A stretch of 64,000 bases of DNA from Bacillota bacterium (GCA_013178125.1 JABLXJ010000001.1:124001-188000), one strand, 5' to 3'; positions 23,478 through 32,527 are shown, counted from the stretch's first letter. Numbers and translations: made by a program. The notes: a model not told the origin generated them from the letters alone.

Positions 23478-23990
23478 ATCAGCAAAGACTTGAGAGTGAA
23501 CGAGGAAATCCGCGCCAGGGAAATCCGGGTCATAGGGGACCAGGGCGAGCAACTAGGGGTCATGCCCTTCAGGGAAGCGCTTCGTCTGGCCGAGGAGAAA
23601 GGGCTCGACCTGGTGGAGGTTGCGCCTACGGCAAAACCGCCTGTATGCAGGGTCATGGATTATGGAAAGTATAGGTACGAACAGGCGAAGCGTGAGAGGG
23701 AAGCCAGGAAGAAACAGCGCATAATCGATATCAAGGAGATAAGGATGACCCCAAAGATCGAGGGGCATGATTTCGAGGTCAAGGTCAGGAACGCCCAGAG
23801 GTTTCTCAAGGATGGCGACAAGGTTAAAGCCACGATCAAGTTTCGTGGCCGGGAGATCGTTCACGCCGATATAGGGAAGGCTTTGCTAGAGGATCTTGCA
23901 GAGGAGTTAAAGGATGTTGCTATTATAGAGAGAGCGCCGAGGGTCGAGGGCAAGAGCATGATCATGATTCTCTCGCCGAGACAGGCTTAA
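23478..23990 (+). CDS. infC: Translation initiation factor IF-3, probably started at AUC
   Basis: The IF3 N terminus expected from Bacillus-type proteins is ISKD(..)NEEIRARE. Here ATC 23478 begins exactly ISKDLRVNEEIRARE and lies eight bases after AGGGGGTG; the first ordinary start codon in frame, TTG 23490, would cut off four conserved residues and has no ribosome site. infC is known for non-AUG starts (AUU, AUC, AUA) used for autoregulation by IF3. The 171 residues include PPVCRVMDYGKY and KVKATIKFRGRE. First gene of the infC-rpmI-rplT operon. Confidence 0.92.
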   Translation: MSKDLRVNEEIRAREIRVIGDQGEQLGVMPFREALRLAEEKGLDLVEVAPTAKPPVCRVMDYGKYRYEQAKREREARKKQRIIDIKEIRMTPKIEGHDFEVKVRNAQRFLKDGDKVKATIKFRGREIVHADIGKALLEDLAEELKDVAIIERAPRVEGKSMIMILSPRQA

Positions 23991-24073
23991 TATTCTAGGG
24001 GTCACGAATCAGGCCATTGTTCATGCCGTGATTCATCCATGATTCATTCTAGATTTTTCAAGGGGGAAGTACT

Positions 24074-24271
24074 TTGCCTAAGCTTAAGACTCACCGTGGA
24101 GCCGCCAAACGCTTCAAGGTCAGCGGTAGTGGGAAGATTATAAGGTTCAAGGCTTTTAAGAGCCATATCCTGGAGAAAAAGTCGCCCAAGACCAAGAGGA
24201 ACCTGCGAAAGCAGGCGGTCATGAGCCCTGGGGACGCAAAGAAGGTAAAGAAATTGGTGCCCTACCTGTGA
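24074..24271 (+). CDS. rpmI: Ribosomal protein bL35
   Basis: 65 residues, TTG start, sequence [18 protein letters not shown] characteristic of bL35, with a very basic remainder. Lies between infC and rplT as in most bacteria. Confidence 0.97.
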   Translation: MPKLKTHRGAAKRFKVSGSGKIIRFKAFKSHILEKKSPKTKRNLRKQAVMSPGDAKKVKKLVPYL

Positions 24272-24326
24272 CTGCAGCCTCTAGCGCGGTCTCTAACGAT
24301 ATTGGATCCACACATCACATATCCGT

Positions 24327-24379
24327 CCCGGCATGCATGCCCAGCGTGCATGTCCAGTATGCGTGCTCCAAATGCCGGG
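24327..24379 (+). other. rpmI-rplT stem-loop carrying a 13-base triple repeat
   Basis: CCCGGCAT (24327-24334) pairs with ATGCCGGG (24372-24379). The intervening stretch consists of three imperfect tandem units: GCATGCATGCCCA, GCGTGCATGTCCA, GTATGCGTGCTCCA (24331-24370). It lies just upstream of the rplT ribosome site. It could be a structured intercistronic RNA used in translational control, or neutral repeat expansion. Confidence 0.55.
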
Positions 24380-24404
24380 TGTAGTGTAATGGAGGGAAAG
24401 TGTA

Positions 24405-24764
24405 ATGCCAAGGGCGAAGGGCGGGTTTGTAACCCGTAGGAGACATAAGAAGATATTGAAGCTTGCCAAGGGCTTCACGGGTGCGAAGAGCAAGATTTTC
24501 AGGCGCGCCAATGAGGCGGTCATGAAATCCCTGCAATATGCATACAGGGACCGGAGAAATAGGAAACGCGATTTCCGGAGGCTCTGGATCGCGCGGATTA
24601 ACGCTGCGGCCAGGGTGAACGGCATTTCGTATAGCAGGCTGATCGATGGGCTGAAGAAGGCTGGCGTTGAGGTAAACCGGAAGATGCTTGCCGAGCTTGC
24701 TATCAATGACATGGCTGCCTTCAGTGAGCTTGTTCAGGTTGCAAAAGGCAGTTCCGGGGAGTAG
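24405..24764 (+). CDS. rplT: Ribosomal protein bL20
   Basis: 119 residues, full length, beginning [19 protein letters not shown], with the conserved [14 protein letters not shown] core. bL20 is an assembly protein of the large subunit and, in Firmicutes, represses its own operon through the leader upstream of infC. GGAGGG precedes ATG 24405. Confidence 0.98.
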   Translation: MPRAKGGFVTRRRHKKILKLAKGFTGAKSKIFRRANEAVMKSLQYAYRDRRNRKRDFRRLWIARINAAARVNGISYSRLIDGLKKAGVEVNRKMLAELAINDMAAFSELVQVAKGSSGE

Positions 24765-24772
24765 GATCAGGC

Positions 24773-25606
24773 ATGGTACCTGGTGGCTGTGCTGGTAGCC
24801 ATCTACCTCAGATAACGAGCGTTCGAAACCCGCGGGTACAATATATTCGAAAGCTTTACCAGAAGAAATACCGCGACAGGGAGGGAAGGTTTGCGATTGA
24901 AGGGGTTCGCTTCATCGAAGAGGCCCTGGCGAGCGGTGCCAGGCTTCACGCAGCCTTCTTCGCGCCCGACCTCCTTGAGAGCGACCGGGGCCGCCTCCTC
25001 GCCGAACGGTTGAGGGAGCGGCCTGTTGATTGTTTCACAGTATCCCGCCATGTCCTCGATGCGGTCGCCGATGTCGCCACGACGCAGGGTATATGCGCGG
25101 TTGCGGAGAAGCTCGAGCCGCGGCTGGATGAGGTGGTGACCCAACCCAGCCCCCTCATTGTAGTGCTTCATAACCTCCAGGATCCAGGAAATGTTGGAAC
25201 CATTATACGCACGGCCTCCGCCGCCGGGGCGAGCGGGGTTATTCTTACCGGGTCGACTGCCGATGAATACAATCCGAAGACGCTGCGCGCGACCATGGGG
25301 GCGATTTTCAATATCCCCACCGTGCGCGTTGCCAGCCTGCTGGAGTTGCTACAGACGCTCAGGTCCGCCGGTATAAGCACCGTCGCGGGCGACGCTGGGG
25401 CCAAAACTATGTATTTCAACCATGATTTTCGCGTACCCGTCGCGATCCTCGTGGGCAACGAAGGTTCGGGACTCCGGGGCGATATCTTGAATTCTGTGGA
25501 GGAAGCCGTGGCTATTCCCATGCCTGGGCGGGCAGAATCCTTGAACGTGGCGGTTGCTGCATCGCTTTTAATCTATGAAGCCTTGCGGCAGAGGATGAAC
25601 GTGTGA
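24773..25606 (+). CDS. TrmH/SpoU-family RNA 2'-O-methyltransferase
   Basis: 277 residues. The N-terminal substrate-binding part begins ITSVRNPRVQYIRKL and GRFAIEGVRFIEEAL. The C-terminal SPOUT knot domain has motif 1 LQDPGNVGTIIRTA, motif 2 ILVGNEGSGL and motif 3 IPMPGRAESLNVAVA. These define an SAM-dependent ribose methyltransferase acting on 23S rRNA or tRNA. It follows rplT by eight bases, as in many Firmicutes where it lies upstream of pheST. Confidence 0.93.
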   Translation: MVPGGCAGSHLPQITSVRNPRVQYIRKLYQKKYRDREGRFAIEGVRFIEEALASGARLHAAFFAPDLLESDRGRLLAERLRERPVDCFTVSRHVLDAVADVATTQGICAVAEKLEPRLDEVVTQPSPLIVVLHNLQDPGNVGTIIRTASAAGASGVILTGSTADEYNPKTLRATMGAIFNIPTVRVASLLELLQTLRSAGISTVAGDAGAKTMYFNHDFRVPVAILVGNEGSGLRGDILNSVEEAVAIPMPGRAESLNVAVAASLLIYEALRQRMNV

Positions 25607-25659
25607 TATAATTCAACGTAAAGATTTCCCCAGAAGCCTCGAAAGGGTGTGGTTCCTGG

Positions 25660-25752
25660 ATGCTGCTGACCGCCGATTTCTTTTGGAGGATCTTTGAGGC
25701 AACGGGTTCCATCACTGCATACCTCATCTATCGACGGCTCAGGACGCAGTAG
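25660..25752 (+). CDS. yqzL: YqzL-family small protein
   Basis: A 30-residue frame preceded by AAGGGTG. It reads FFWRIFEATGSITAYLIYRR, the pattern of YqzL proteins (aromatic FW.+F..TG.+.AYL+Y+.L), which are very short proteins of unknown function conserved in sporulating Firmicutes. It lies 53 bases after the methyltransferase gene and before the pheST T-box. Assigned by sequence pattern; the short length limits certainty. Confidence 0.72.
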   Translation: MLLTADFFWRIFEATGSITAYLIYRRLRTQ

Positions 25753-25865
25753 AAACGATGGGGGCGGCTGGAGGAGGGGCCTTGCTGCAATAAGACACAC
25801 AGGAACACGGTTAACACGGTTTAAGTGATTCAAGGCGTGATATATTTCGTAACAAATTGAAGAAA

Positions 25866-26110
25866 GGCGATGACGGGGAAGAGTAGGTGGACGGCGGCCC
25901 GCAAGGGAGGGGGCACCGGAGACTGCAAGTGTCCCTAGGGCCTGGTCCGCTGAAGTTCGCCCCCGAGCTGCAGGCTGAAAGCCGCGGGCAAGTAGGCCGC
26001 GCCGGGCACCGGCCGTTACACGGGGTACGTACATACATTAGAGCATCACCGGTCAGGGTGGTAATACGGGGTTTACAGCCCCCGTCCTTGTGACGGGGGC
26101 TGTAATTTTT
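25866..26110 (+). promoter_or_regulatory. T-box riboswitch, tRNA-Phe specific, of the pheST operon
   Basis: Stem I begins GGCGATGACGGGGAAGAGTA (25866-25885), the AGTA element typical of T-boxes. A likely specifier codon TTC (Phe) is at 25956-25958 in GAAGTTCGCC. AAGTAGG and CCGTTACA, also typical, follow. The T-box core AGGGTGGTAATACGGG is at 26055-26070; TGGT would pair with the ACCA end of uncharged tRNA-Phe. The terminator has a 14-base stem (26073-26086 / 26092-26105) and TTTTT. Uncharged tRNA-Phe would favour the antiterminator, turning on pheS and pheT. Confidence 0.95.
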
Positions 26111-26207
26111 GGTGTAGGGTTTTCCTGGTGGACTTGGTGTAGGAGTTTAGAAAAAGGGGAAGGATTTCTAGGAGAATAGGAGAAGGGGAAGAACAGGAGG
26201 CGAGTCT

Positions 26208-27227
26208 ATGCGCGACGAGGTTCAACGAATTATTACGCAAGCATTGCAGGAGCTCGATGCTGCCCGGACCCTCAACGATCTCGAGGGTCTCAGGGTGAAA
26301 TATCTCGGCCGCAAGGGTTTTATAACGCTCCTCCTGAGGAGGCTGGGTGAGCTTTCCCCGGATCAGAGGCCGGAGGTCGGCAGGCTCATCAATGACGCTC
26401 GCACATCTTTTGAGGAAAGGCTCCAGAGCCGCAGGAGGGAGCTTGCAGCCATTGAGCGCGAGAGGGCGCTCGCGAGCGAGATAATTGATATAACCATGCC
26501 AGGAAGACGCCCAGCTATTGGAGGCATGCACCCTGTGACCATAATCTACAATGAGCTTGAGCGCATCTTTTCGCGACTAGGTTTTGAGGTTGTCACGGGC
26601 CCTGAAATCGAGCTGGATTACTATAATTTTGAAGCCTTGAATGTGCCCAAGTATCATCCCGCGCGCGATATCCAGGATACGTTCTATATCGCAGAAGATG
26701 TGGTGCTCAGGACCCATACCTCCCCCATGCAGGTGCGGGCAATGGAAAAGCGTAAACCCCCTATCAGGATCGTCGTCCCTGGCAGGGTCTACAGGTCAGA
26801 CGCCAGCGACGCGTCGCACTCCCCGATGTTTCACCAGCTCGAAGGCCTGGCCGTGGATGAGGATGTGACCTTCGCCGACCTCAAGGGCACGCTTGCGGTA
26901 TTCGCGCGTGAGCTTTTCGGCCCTCAGACCGATGTTCGCTTCAGGCCGAGCTACTTCCCGTTTACAGAGCCCAGCGCCGAGGTGGACATCTCGTGCATGA
27001 TCTGTGGGGGCAGGGGGTGCCGCGTCTGCAAGAACACAGGCTGGCTCGAGGTGCTGGGGTCGGGGATGGTGCACCCCAATGTGCTCCGCAATGTGGGTTA
27101 CGACCCCGAAGAAGTGAGCGGGTTTGCATTTGGCATGGGCGTCGATAGGATCGCCATGCTCAAGTTCGGTATAGATGATATGAGGCTGCTCTTCGAGAAT
27201 GATGTGAGATTGTTGAGGCAGTTCTGA
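26208..27227 (+). CDS. pheS: Phenylalanyl-tRNA synthetase alpha subunit
   Basis: 339 residues with an N-terminal coiled-coil arm, then the class-II core: IGGMHPVT, RTHTSPMQVRAM, the motif FHQLEGLAVD, and a C-terminal GFAFGMGVDRIAML. The cysteine cluster MICGGRGCRVCKNTGW is the variant seen in many Firmicutes and thermophiles. It forms an alpha2-beta2 enzyme with pheT downstream and is controlled by the T-box upstream. Confidence 0.97.
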   Translation: MRDEVQRIITQALQELDAARTLNDLEGLRVKYLGRKGFITLLLRRLGELSPDQRPEVGRLINDARTSFEERLQSRRRELAAIERERALASEIIDITMPGRRPAIGGMHPVTIIYNELERIFSRLGFEVVTGPEIELDYYNFEALNVPKYHPARDIQDTFYIAEDVVLRTHTSPMQVRAMEKRKPPIRIVVPGRVYRSDASDASHSPMFHQLEGLAVDEDVTFADLKGTLAVFARELFGPQTDVRFRPSYFPFTEPSAEVDISCMICGGRGCRVCKNTGWLEVLGSGMVHPNVLRNVGYDPEEVSGFAFGMGVDRIAMLKFGIDDMRLLFENDVRLLRQF

Positions 27228-27343
27228 GCGGCGTTCATTATTTGCTGATTCAGCATTTGATTTATTAGCTTATCATTTGTCATTTGCCGATTTTCGCAGG
27301 TTTTTAGCATACTGATTTAGCCGTGGGAGGTTGGGATGGCGAG

Positions 27344-29449
27344 ATGCTTGTTCCATCGAAATGGCTCAGGGAATTGGTAGATTATGATATAACAGACGAG
27401 GAGCTTGCGAAACGCCTCACGATGGCGGGCACGCAGCTCGAGGCGTTTCAGCGATCGGACGATGGTGAGCTGGTATTCGACTTCGACATCATGCCAAACA
27501 GGCCTGATTGCCTTTCCATTGTTGGGATCGCCCGGGAGGCGTCAGCCGTAACCGGCAAGCCCCTGGTCCTGCCCGAGGTCACGGTGAGGGAAGGGGAGAG
27601 AACGGCCGGGGACATGACCTCGGTCGCTGTTGAGGATGCCGGCCTGTGCCCGCGCTATATCGCCAGGATCATCTATGATGTAAAAGTCGGCCCATCTCCC
27701 TTGTGGATGCAGAGGCGGCTTCAGGCTTGCGGCGTGCGACCAATAAATAATGTGGTTGATATTACCAACTACGTAATGCTTGAATTAAACCAGCCGCTCC
27801 ACGCATTCGACTATGACCTGCTTTCTGAAAACAGGATAATCGTCAGGCGTGCACGACCGGGAGAGAGGATTGTGACCCTGGATGGCGAGGAACGCCCCCT
27901 TGATCACGATGTGCTCGTGATAGCGGACGCCACAAGGCCGGTGGCGATCGCCGGGGTGATGGGTGGCCTGGAGTCAGAGGTGAGGGATGACTCGCGCACG
28001 ATCCTCCTGGAATCGGCCAATTTTGACAGGGTGAGCATCTGGAGGACATCAAGGAGGCTCAAGCTTCGCACCGAGGCGTCTACGAGGTTTGAGAAGGGGC
28101 TGGACCCCAACAATGCCAGGCTCGGAGCCGACAGGGCATGCCAGCTTATGGAGGAGCTTGGCGTCGGCAAGGTGGCGCGGGGAGCCGTGGACATATACCC
28201 TTCGCCTGAGGAGCCGAAGGTATTCACGCTGAGATCAGGGAGGATCGGCCGTCTTCTCGGCATCGATATATCGGCGGACGAGATAGCGGAGATTCTGGGG
28301 AGGCTCTCCATGAGCGTTGAAAGGCTTGGGGACCATGAAGGGCTTGGGGAGCATGATCTGAGGGTGACCGTCCCGACCTTCAGGCGCGATATATCGGGGG
28401 AGGCGGATTTCGTTGAGGAGGTCGCCCGCATCCATGGTTATGAGCGGATCAACGCAAGCATGCTCACAGGTGCTGTGCCGGAGAGGGAGCCCGGCCGGGC
28501 CAGGCGGCTTATGGGCCTGGTCCGCGATATCGTCAGGGGATGCGGGTTTTCTGAGGCGATAACTTTCAGCTTCACAAGTCCGAAGATGTTTGATGTGCTC
28601 AGGCTGCCGCAGGATAGCCCCTGCAGGGATGCAATCGCGATTATGAACCCACTGACCGAGGAGCAGTCGATCATGAGGACGACCCTCCTCGGGAGCATGC
28701 TTGAGGTTCTCGAGCTTAATATCTCGAGGGGAAACAGAGATGTCGCCGTCTTCGAGCTCGGACGTCGCTTCCTCAAGGACAGTAGGGAGCCCTCGGGCTG
28801 TAAGGAAAGGGAAACCCTGGCAGGGGCGGCAATGGGGTCGCTCTCCATTCCTTCGTGGGGTGTCGCGCGAAGAGAGGTCGATTTCTATGATATCAAGGGT
28901 GTGATAGAGGAGCTCCTGTCACGCATGGGTGTGAGAGGCTTCGCATTTGAGAGGTGCGATCACCCGAGCTTTCACCCGGGGAGATGTGCGAGGGTGGTCC
29001 TCGGCGGCACAGGTTCCGGAGGGACCGAGCTTGGCGTCTTTGGCGAGCTTCATCCCGAAGTCAGGGCCGGCATGGGTTTCCCGGGCAGGCCTTACCTGTT
29101 CGAGCTCGACCTGGATGAGCTGGTGCGCGTGGCAGATCCTGCCGGGCATGTCAGGCCGCTCCCGAGACACCCGTCGGTTGTGAGGGACATCGCGGTCATC
29201 GCTGTGAAGGACCTGCCCTGCGAGGCCATCGAGGAGGCCATAAGAAGCGTGGGGGGCGATCTCGTGGAGGATGTGAGGCTGTTCGACGTCTACGAAGGAA
29301 GCCAGATCCCTGAGGGACACCGTAGCCTGGCTTTCTCCGTAACATACCGGGCTCAGGATCGCACCCTGACAGACGAGGAAGTGAACGCCATCTGGTCGCA
29401 GGTAAGGGATAAACTAGTTGCTGGGCTCGGCGTGAGCGTGAGACAGTGA
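27344..29449 (+). CDS. pheT: Phenylalanyl-tRNA synthetase beta subunit without the EMAP-like tRNA-binding domain
   Basis: ATG 27344 begins MLVPSKWLRELVDYDIT as PheT normally does; a GTG seven codons upstream is possible. The product is about 701 residues, against about 800 usually. After TMAGTQLEAF it passes within about 15 residues to DIMPNRPDCLSIVGIARE, so the EMAP-II/tRBD insertion of about 110 residues is missing. The B3/B4 editing domain, B5, the catalytic-like core and the C-terminal anticodon-binding FDX domain (YEGSQIPEGHRSLAFSVTYR) are present. It overlaps no other gene and follows pheS by 116 bases. Confidence 0.95.
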   Translation: MLVPSKWLRELVDYDITDEELAKRLTMAGTQLEAFQRSDDGELVFDFDIMPNRPDCLSIVGIAREASAVTGKPLVLPEVTVREGERTAGDMTSVAVEDAGLCPRYIARIIYDVKVGPSPLWMQRRLQACGVRPINNVVDITNYVMLELNQPLHAFDYDLLSENRIIVRRARPGERIVTLDGEERPLDHDVLVIADATRPVAIAGVMGGLESEVRDDSRTILLESANFDRVSIWRTSRRLKLRTEASTRFEKGLDPNNARLGADRACQLMEELGVGKVARGAVDIYPSPEEPKVFTLRSGRIGRLLGIDISADEIAEILGRLSMSVERLGDHEGLGEHDLRVTVPTFRRDISGEADFVEEVARIHGYERINASMLTGAVPEREPGRARRLMGLVRDIVRGCGFSEAITFSFTSPKMFDVLRLPQDSPCRDAIAIMNPLTEEQSIMRTTLLGSMLEVLELNISRGNRDVAVFELGRRFLKDSREPSGCKERETLAGAAMGSLSIPSWGVARREVDFYDIKGVIEELLSRMGVRGFAFERCDHPSFHPGRCARVVLGGTGSGGTELGVFGELHPEVRAGMGFPGRPYLFELDLDELVRVADPAGHVRPLPRHPSVVRDIAVIAVKDLPCEAIEEAIRSVGGDLVEDVRLFDVYEGSQIPEGHRSLAFSVTYRAQDRTLTDEEVNAIWSQVRDKLVAGLGVSVRQ

Positions 29450-29647
29450 TGGATGGTAGGTCTGGGAGGCAATTTTGTTTTCCTCATCCCTTGAGGCAGG
29501 AATTTGGGGTTTTCTCGCTAAATCTATGTTAGAGTTGGGTGTCAGAAGAGTCAGGTGTTAGATGTGATAGTGCGGCGGGAGCACCGGGAATGCCGGGGCC
29601 TGTTGGTTGCGGGGTCTGCCCCTTGCGGCTACGAGGGGGTGAGGTGA

Positions 29648-29923
29648 TTGTCTATCGACAAGACCGATAGAGCTGAGAAGAAGGTGCGCGTGGCCGTCAG
29701 GATCCTGGGTGATGAGTATACTATCCGGGGGGATGCCGACCCGGAGCACATCAAGAGGCTGGCGGCGGATATCGACGCCCGGGTGCGGGCGGCCATGGAG
29801 TTCAACCCGAAGCTCGGGCGCAGCCAGGCTGTGATTCTCGCGTTTTTGAATATCGCGGAGGAGCTCGAGAGGCTCAAGAGCCAGTACGAGGAGCTGATGG
29901 AGTTCATCGAGGAGGCGAGGTGA
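29648..29923 (+). CDS. zapA: Cell division protein ZapA
   Basis: 91 residues starting at TTG 29648 after GGGGGTGAGG. The N-terminal ZapA domain has VAVRILGDEYTIRGDADPEH, followed by a C-terminal helix for coiled-coil dimerisation. ZapA promotes FtsZ bundling. It precedes the CvpA-like gene with near-overlap, a common arrangement downstream of pheT. Confidence 0.92.
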   Translation: MSIDKTDRAEKKVRVAVRILGDEYTIRGDADPEHIKRLAADIDARVRAAMEFNPKLGRSQAVILAFLNIAEELERLKSQYEELMEFIEEAR

Positions 29924-29928
29924 AACAC

Positions 29929-30498
29929 ATGGATTGGGTGAGCCTGGTGATTCTCGCCACCCTGGGCCTTTTCGCGATAAACGGCGCGCAGCGGGGCTTT
30001 GTGAGGCAGGTCCTGGGGCTCGCGGGGACGGTCATCGCCCTCATCCTCGCGTTCCAGAACTTCGAGGAGGTCGGCGACCTGATAATGTATTATGCGAGCA
30101 TGCCCAGAACTATCGCTAATGTTCTGGGGTTTGCTATAGTTTGTGCAATAGTCATCGGGGTGGTTTCAATTATAGGTCACATTTGGTCGAGGTTCATCCG
30201 CCTGTCGCCGGTATCTATCCTTGATAGCCTGGGCGGGGCGGGTTTTGGGCTCTTGAAGGGTTTTCTCATCGTGTGTATTATACTGATCATCCTGACCTCG
30301 CTCCCGTTCAAGGGCGTAACCGACGTTGTGGGGCAGTCTGTGGTAGCCCGGCAGATACTGGCGGCTGCACCCCTCTTCTATGAGCAGGTGGAGAAGCTCC
30401 TCCCGCCAGGGGCGCCAAGGCTTATAATCACCCCCGATGGGATCAGGCTCGTGCCGGCCGGGCCCGCAGTTGGGAGTCAGTTGATTAGAGTTAGGTGA
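29929..30498 (+). CDS. CvpA-family membrane protein
   Basis: About 190 residues with four predicted membrane helices and the family pattern at the N terminus (MDWVSLVIL, GAQRGFVRQVLGLAG), RLSPVSILDSLGGAGFGLLKG in the middle. ATG 29929 follows AGGTG; GTG 29920 overlapping the zapA stop is an alternative. Family members relate to colicin V production in E. coli and to envelope or division functions elsewhere; the precise role here is unknown. Confidence 0.85.
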   Translation: MDWVSLVILATLGLFAINGAQRGFVRQVLGLAGTVIALILAFQNFEEVGDLIMYYASMPRTIANVLGFAIVCAIVIGVVSIIGHIWSRFIRLSPVSILDSLGGAGFGLLKGFLIVCIILIILTSLPFKGVTDVVGQSVVARQILAAAPLFYEQVEKLLPPGAPRLIITPDGIRLVPAGPAVGSQLIRVR

Positions 30499-30546
30499 TA
30501 TTGTAAGCGATATGATGAGCGAATAGGACGGCAAGGGGGAAAGGGT

Positions 30547-30717
30547 ATGAGTCTCGGAGACATTATAACTGGCGTTGTGCTTGGTGCCCTGGTGATATTT
30601 GCGATCTATGGCTATATCATAGTGGATAAGCGCCTGAAGGCGACTGCAGAGGCGGAGCGGGCCGAGAAGGAAAAGGAGAAGGCTCAGGCAGCTGCCGGTA
30701 AGAAGAAGAGCCGGTGA
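30547..30717 (+). CDS. Small single-pass membrane protein, unknown function
   Basis: A 56-residue frame started by ATG 30547 after AAGGGGGAAAGG. It has one hydrophobic segment (VVLGALVIFAIYGYIIV) and a highly charged Lys/Glu/Ala tail (AEAERAEKEKEKAQ) likely to be an alpha helix in the cytosol. It lies between the CvpA-like gene and polX in the same direction. Not recognised as a named family; strong ribosome site and coding pattern support it. Confidence 0.72.
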   Translation: MSLGDIITGVVLGALVIFAIYGYIIVDKRLKATAEAERAEKEKEKAQAAAGKKKSR

Positions 30718-30787
30718 GGGAGTCGGTGAGCGTGGGCATGAACATGAGCCGTAGGCATGAACATGGGCGGGGCGGGGAGCTGGTCGC

Positions 30788-32527
30788 GTGGTGCATGATA
30801 TGGTGCGTAATGATGTGAGCAACGCGGAGATTGCGGCGCTCCTCTGGGAGATTTCTGAGCTGCTTGAGCTATCTGGTGATAACCCCTTTAAGGCCAGGGC
30901 GTACCGGCATGCTGCGGAGAAGATCGAGAGCCTCCCGGAGGCCCTCTCGAGCGTCTATGCGGAGGGAAGGCTCGGGGAGATCGAGGGCATCGGTGAAGCC
31001 CTGAGGAAGAAGCTCGAGGAGATCATAACCACGGGAGGGCTCCGGTATTATGAAGACCTGAAGGAGAAGGTTCCGCGGGTCCTGGTTGAGCTCGTGGATA
31101 TACCGGGCGTGGGCCCGAAGACCGCGCGCGTCCTGTATGAGCGCCTTCATGTCGGCGGAATAGAGGAGCTCGAGGCCGCGGCGAGGGCCGGGAAGATTCG
31201 CGAGCTGCCCGGCATGGGCGTGAAAACGGAGCAAAACATACTGCGTGGCATACAGATGCTGAGGGGCCGCCTCAACCGCATCCCGCTGGGCGTGGCCGCG
31301 CCCATCGCTCAGGATTTCATTGAAAGCATACGGCGCATGCCCTGGGTGCTTGAGGTCCGGGCCGCAGGGAGCTTGAGGCGCAGGAAGGAAAGCGTAGGGG
31401 ACATCGACCTCGTCGTGGCGAGCGGGGATGCCATCGCTGTTATGGATGCCATCGAGAAGCTGCCCAGGTCGCGCGAAGTCCTGTCCAGGGGCGGGACCAG
31501 GATGGTCGTCATGGCCAGGGACGGCATCAAGGTAGATATCTGGGTCGTGGATCCTTCTTTTTTCTGGTCGGCCCTGCATCATTCCACGGGTTCCAAACCG
31601 CATAATGTGAAACTGCGCGGGATGGCGAGGGAGATGGGCCTGAAGATCAACGAGTACGGCATATCCCGGGAGGATGGAATCAGGATCCCGGTCACCGGAG
31701 AGGAGGATATATACTGGTCCCTGGGCCTTGATTTCATACCCCCCGAGCTGCGTGAGGATGCAGGTGAGGTTGAAGCGGCGAGGGAGGGGAGGCTGCCGAC
31801 GCTGCTGGAGCCCGGAGATATCCGGGGCGACCTCCATATACACTCCACGTGGAGCGATGGCGTCACGAGCATCGAGGAGATGGTCGAGGCGGCCCGGCGC
31901 CGGGGCTATGACTACATCGCTATCTGCGATCACTCGAAATCCCTCGGCGTTGCCAGGGGGTTGTCGGAGGAGGCCCTCCGGCGCCAGATAGGGATTATCC
32001 GGGAACTGAATGAGGCATCGCCTGGAGTGAGGGTTCTCGCCGGGATTGAGACGGATATACGGAGGGATGGCACGCTCGATTACCCCGATGAACTCCTGGC
32101 CGAGCTGGATGTCGTGGTGGCGTCGGTTCACTCGGGCTTCCGGCAGGATGAGGACACGATGACCGCAAGGATCATTGCGGCGATGAAAAATCCCCATGTG
32201 GATATCATAGGGCACCCGACCGGCAGGCTTCTCGGCCGGCGCGAGCCCTACGCCGTAAACATCGATGCCGTGATCGATGCCGCGGTGGAGACCGGGACTG
32301 CCCTGGAAATAAATTCATACCCGGACCGCCTCGACCTCTCGGACATTCATGCCAGGATGGCAAAGGAACGGGGTGTGAAGCTCGCCATAAACACGGATGC
32401 GCACTCGAGAGAGCAGCTGAGCTACATGGGGTATGGAGTTTCGGTTGCCAGGCGCGCGTGGCTCAGCAAGGAGGATGTCATAAACGCCTGGGATGCCGGG
32501 CTCTTGTTGAGATTTTTAGACGAATAA
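30788..32527 (+). CDS. polX: DNA polymerase X family protein with PHP domain
   Basis: 579 residues. An N-terminal helix-hairpin-helix region (NPFKARAYRHAAEKIESL, IPGVGPKTARVLYERL, LPGMGVKTEQNIL) is followed by a Pol-beta nucleotidyltransferase site (GSLRRRKESVGDIDLVV) and a C-terminal PHP phosphoesterase (DLHIHSTWSDG, ICDHSKSL, INTDAHS). Such enzymes fill gaps in base-excision repair; the PHP domain gives 3'-5' exonuclease and AP-endonuclease activity in B. subtilis PolX. GTG 30788 has GGGGAG eight bases upstream. Confidence 0.95.
   Translation: MVHDMVRNDVSNAEIAALLWEISELLELSGDNPFKARAYRHAAEKIESLPEALSSVYAEGRLGEIEGIGEALRKKLEEIITTGGLRYYEDLKEKVPRVLVELVDIPGVGPKTARVLYERLHVGGIEELEAAARAGKIRELPGMGVKTEQNILRGIQMLRGRLNRIPLGVAAPIAQDFIESIRRMPWVLEVRAAGSLRRRKESVGDIDLVVASGDAIAVMDAIEKLPRSREVLSRGGTRMVVMARDGIKVDIWVVDPSFFWSALHHSTGSKPHNVKLRGMAREMGLKINEYGISREDGIRIPVTGEEDIYWSLGLDFIPPELREDAGEVEAAREGRLPTLLEPGDIRGDLHIHSTWSDGVTSIEEMVEAARRRGYDYIAICDHSKSLGVARGLSEEALRRQIGIIRELNEASPGVRVLAGIETDIRRDGTLDYPDELLAELDVVVASVHSGFRQDEDTMTARIIAAMKNPHVDIIGHPTGRLLGRREPYAVNIDAVIDAAVETGTALEINSYPDRLDLSDIHARMAKERGVKLAINTDAHSREQLSYMGYGVSVARRAWLSKEDVINAWDAGLLLRFLDE

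Noticed and set aside
30869-32215. A 448-codon minus-strand open frame inside polX
   Set aside because: It lies opposite a clear polX with conserved motifs. Its translation is His/Pro/Arg-rich with no recognisable domain, as expected of an antisense shadow in GC-rich DNA.
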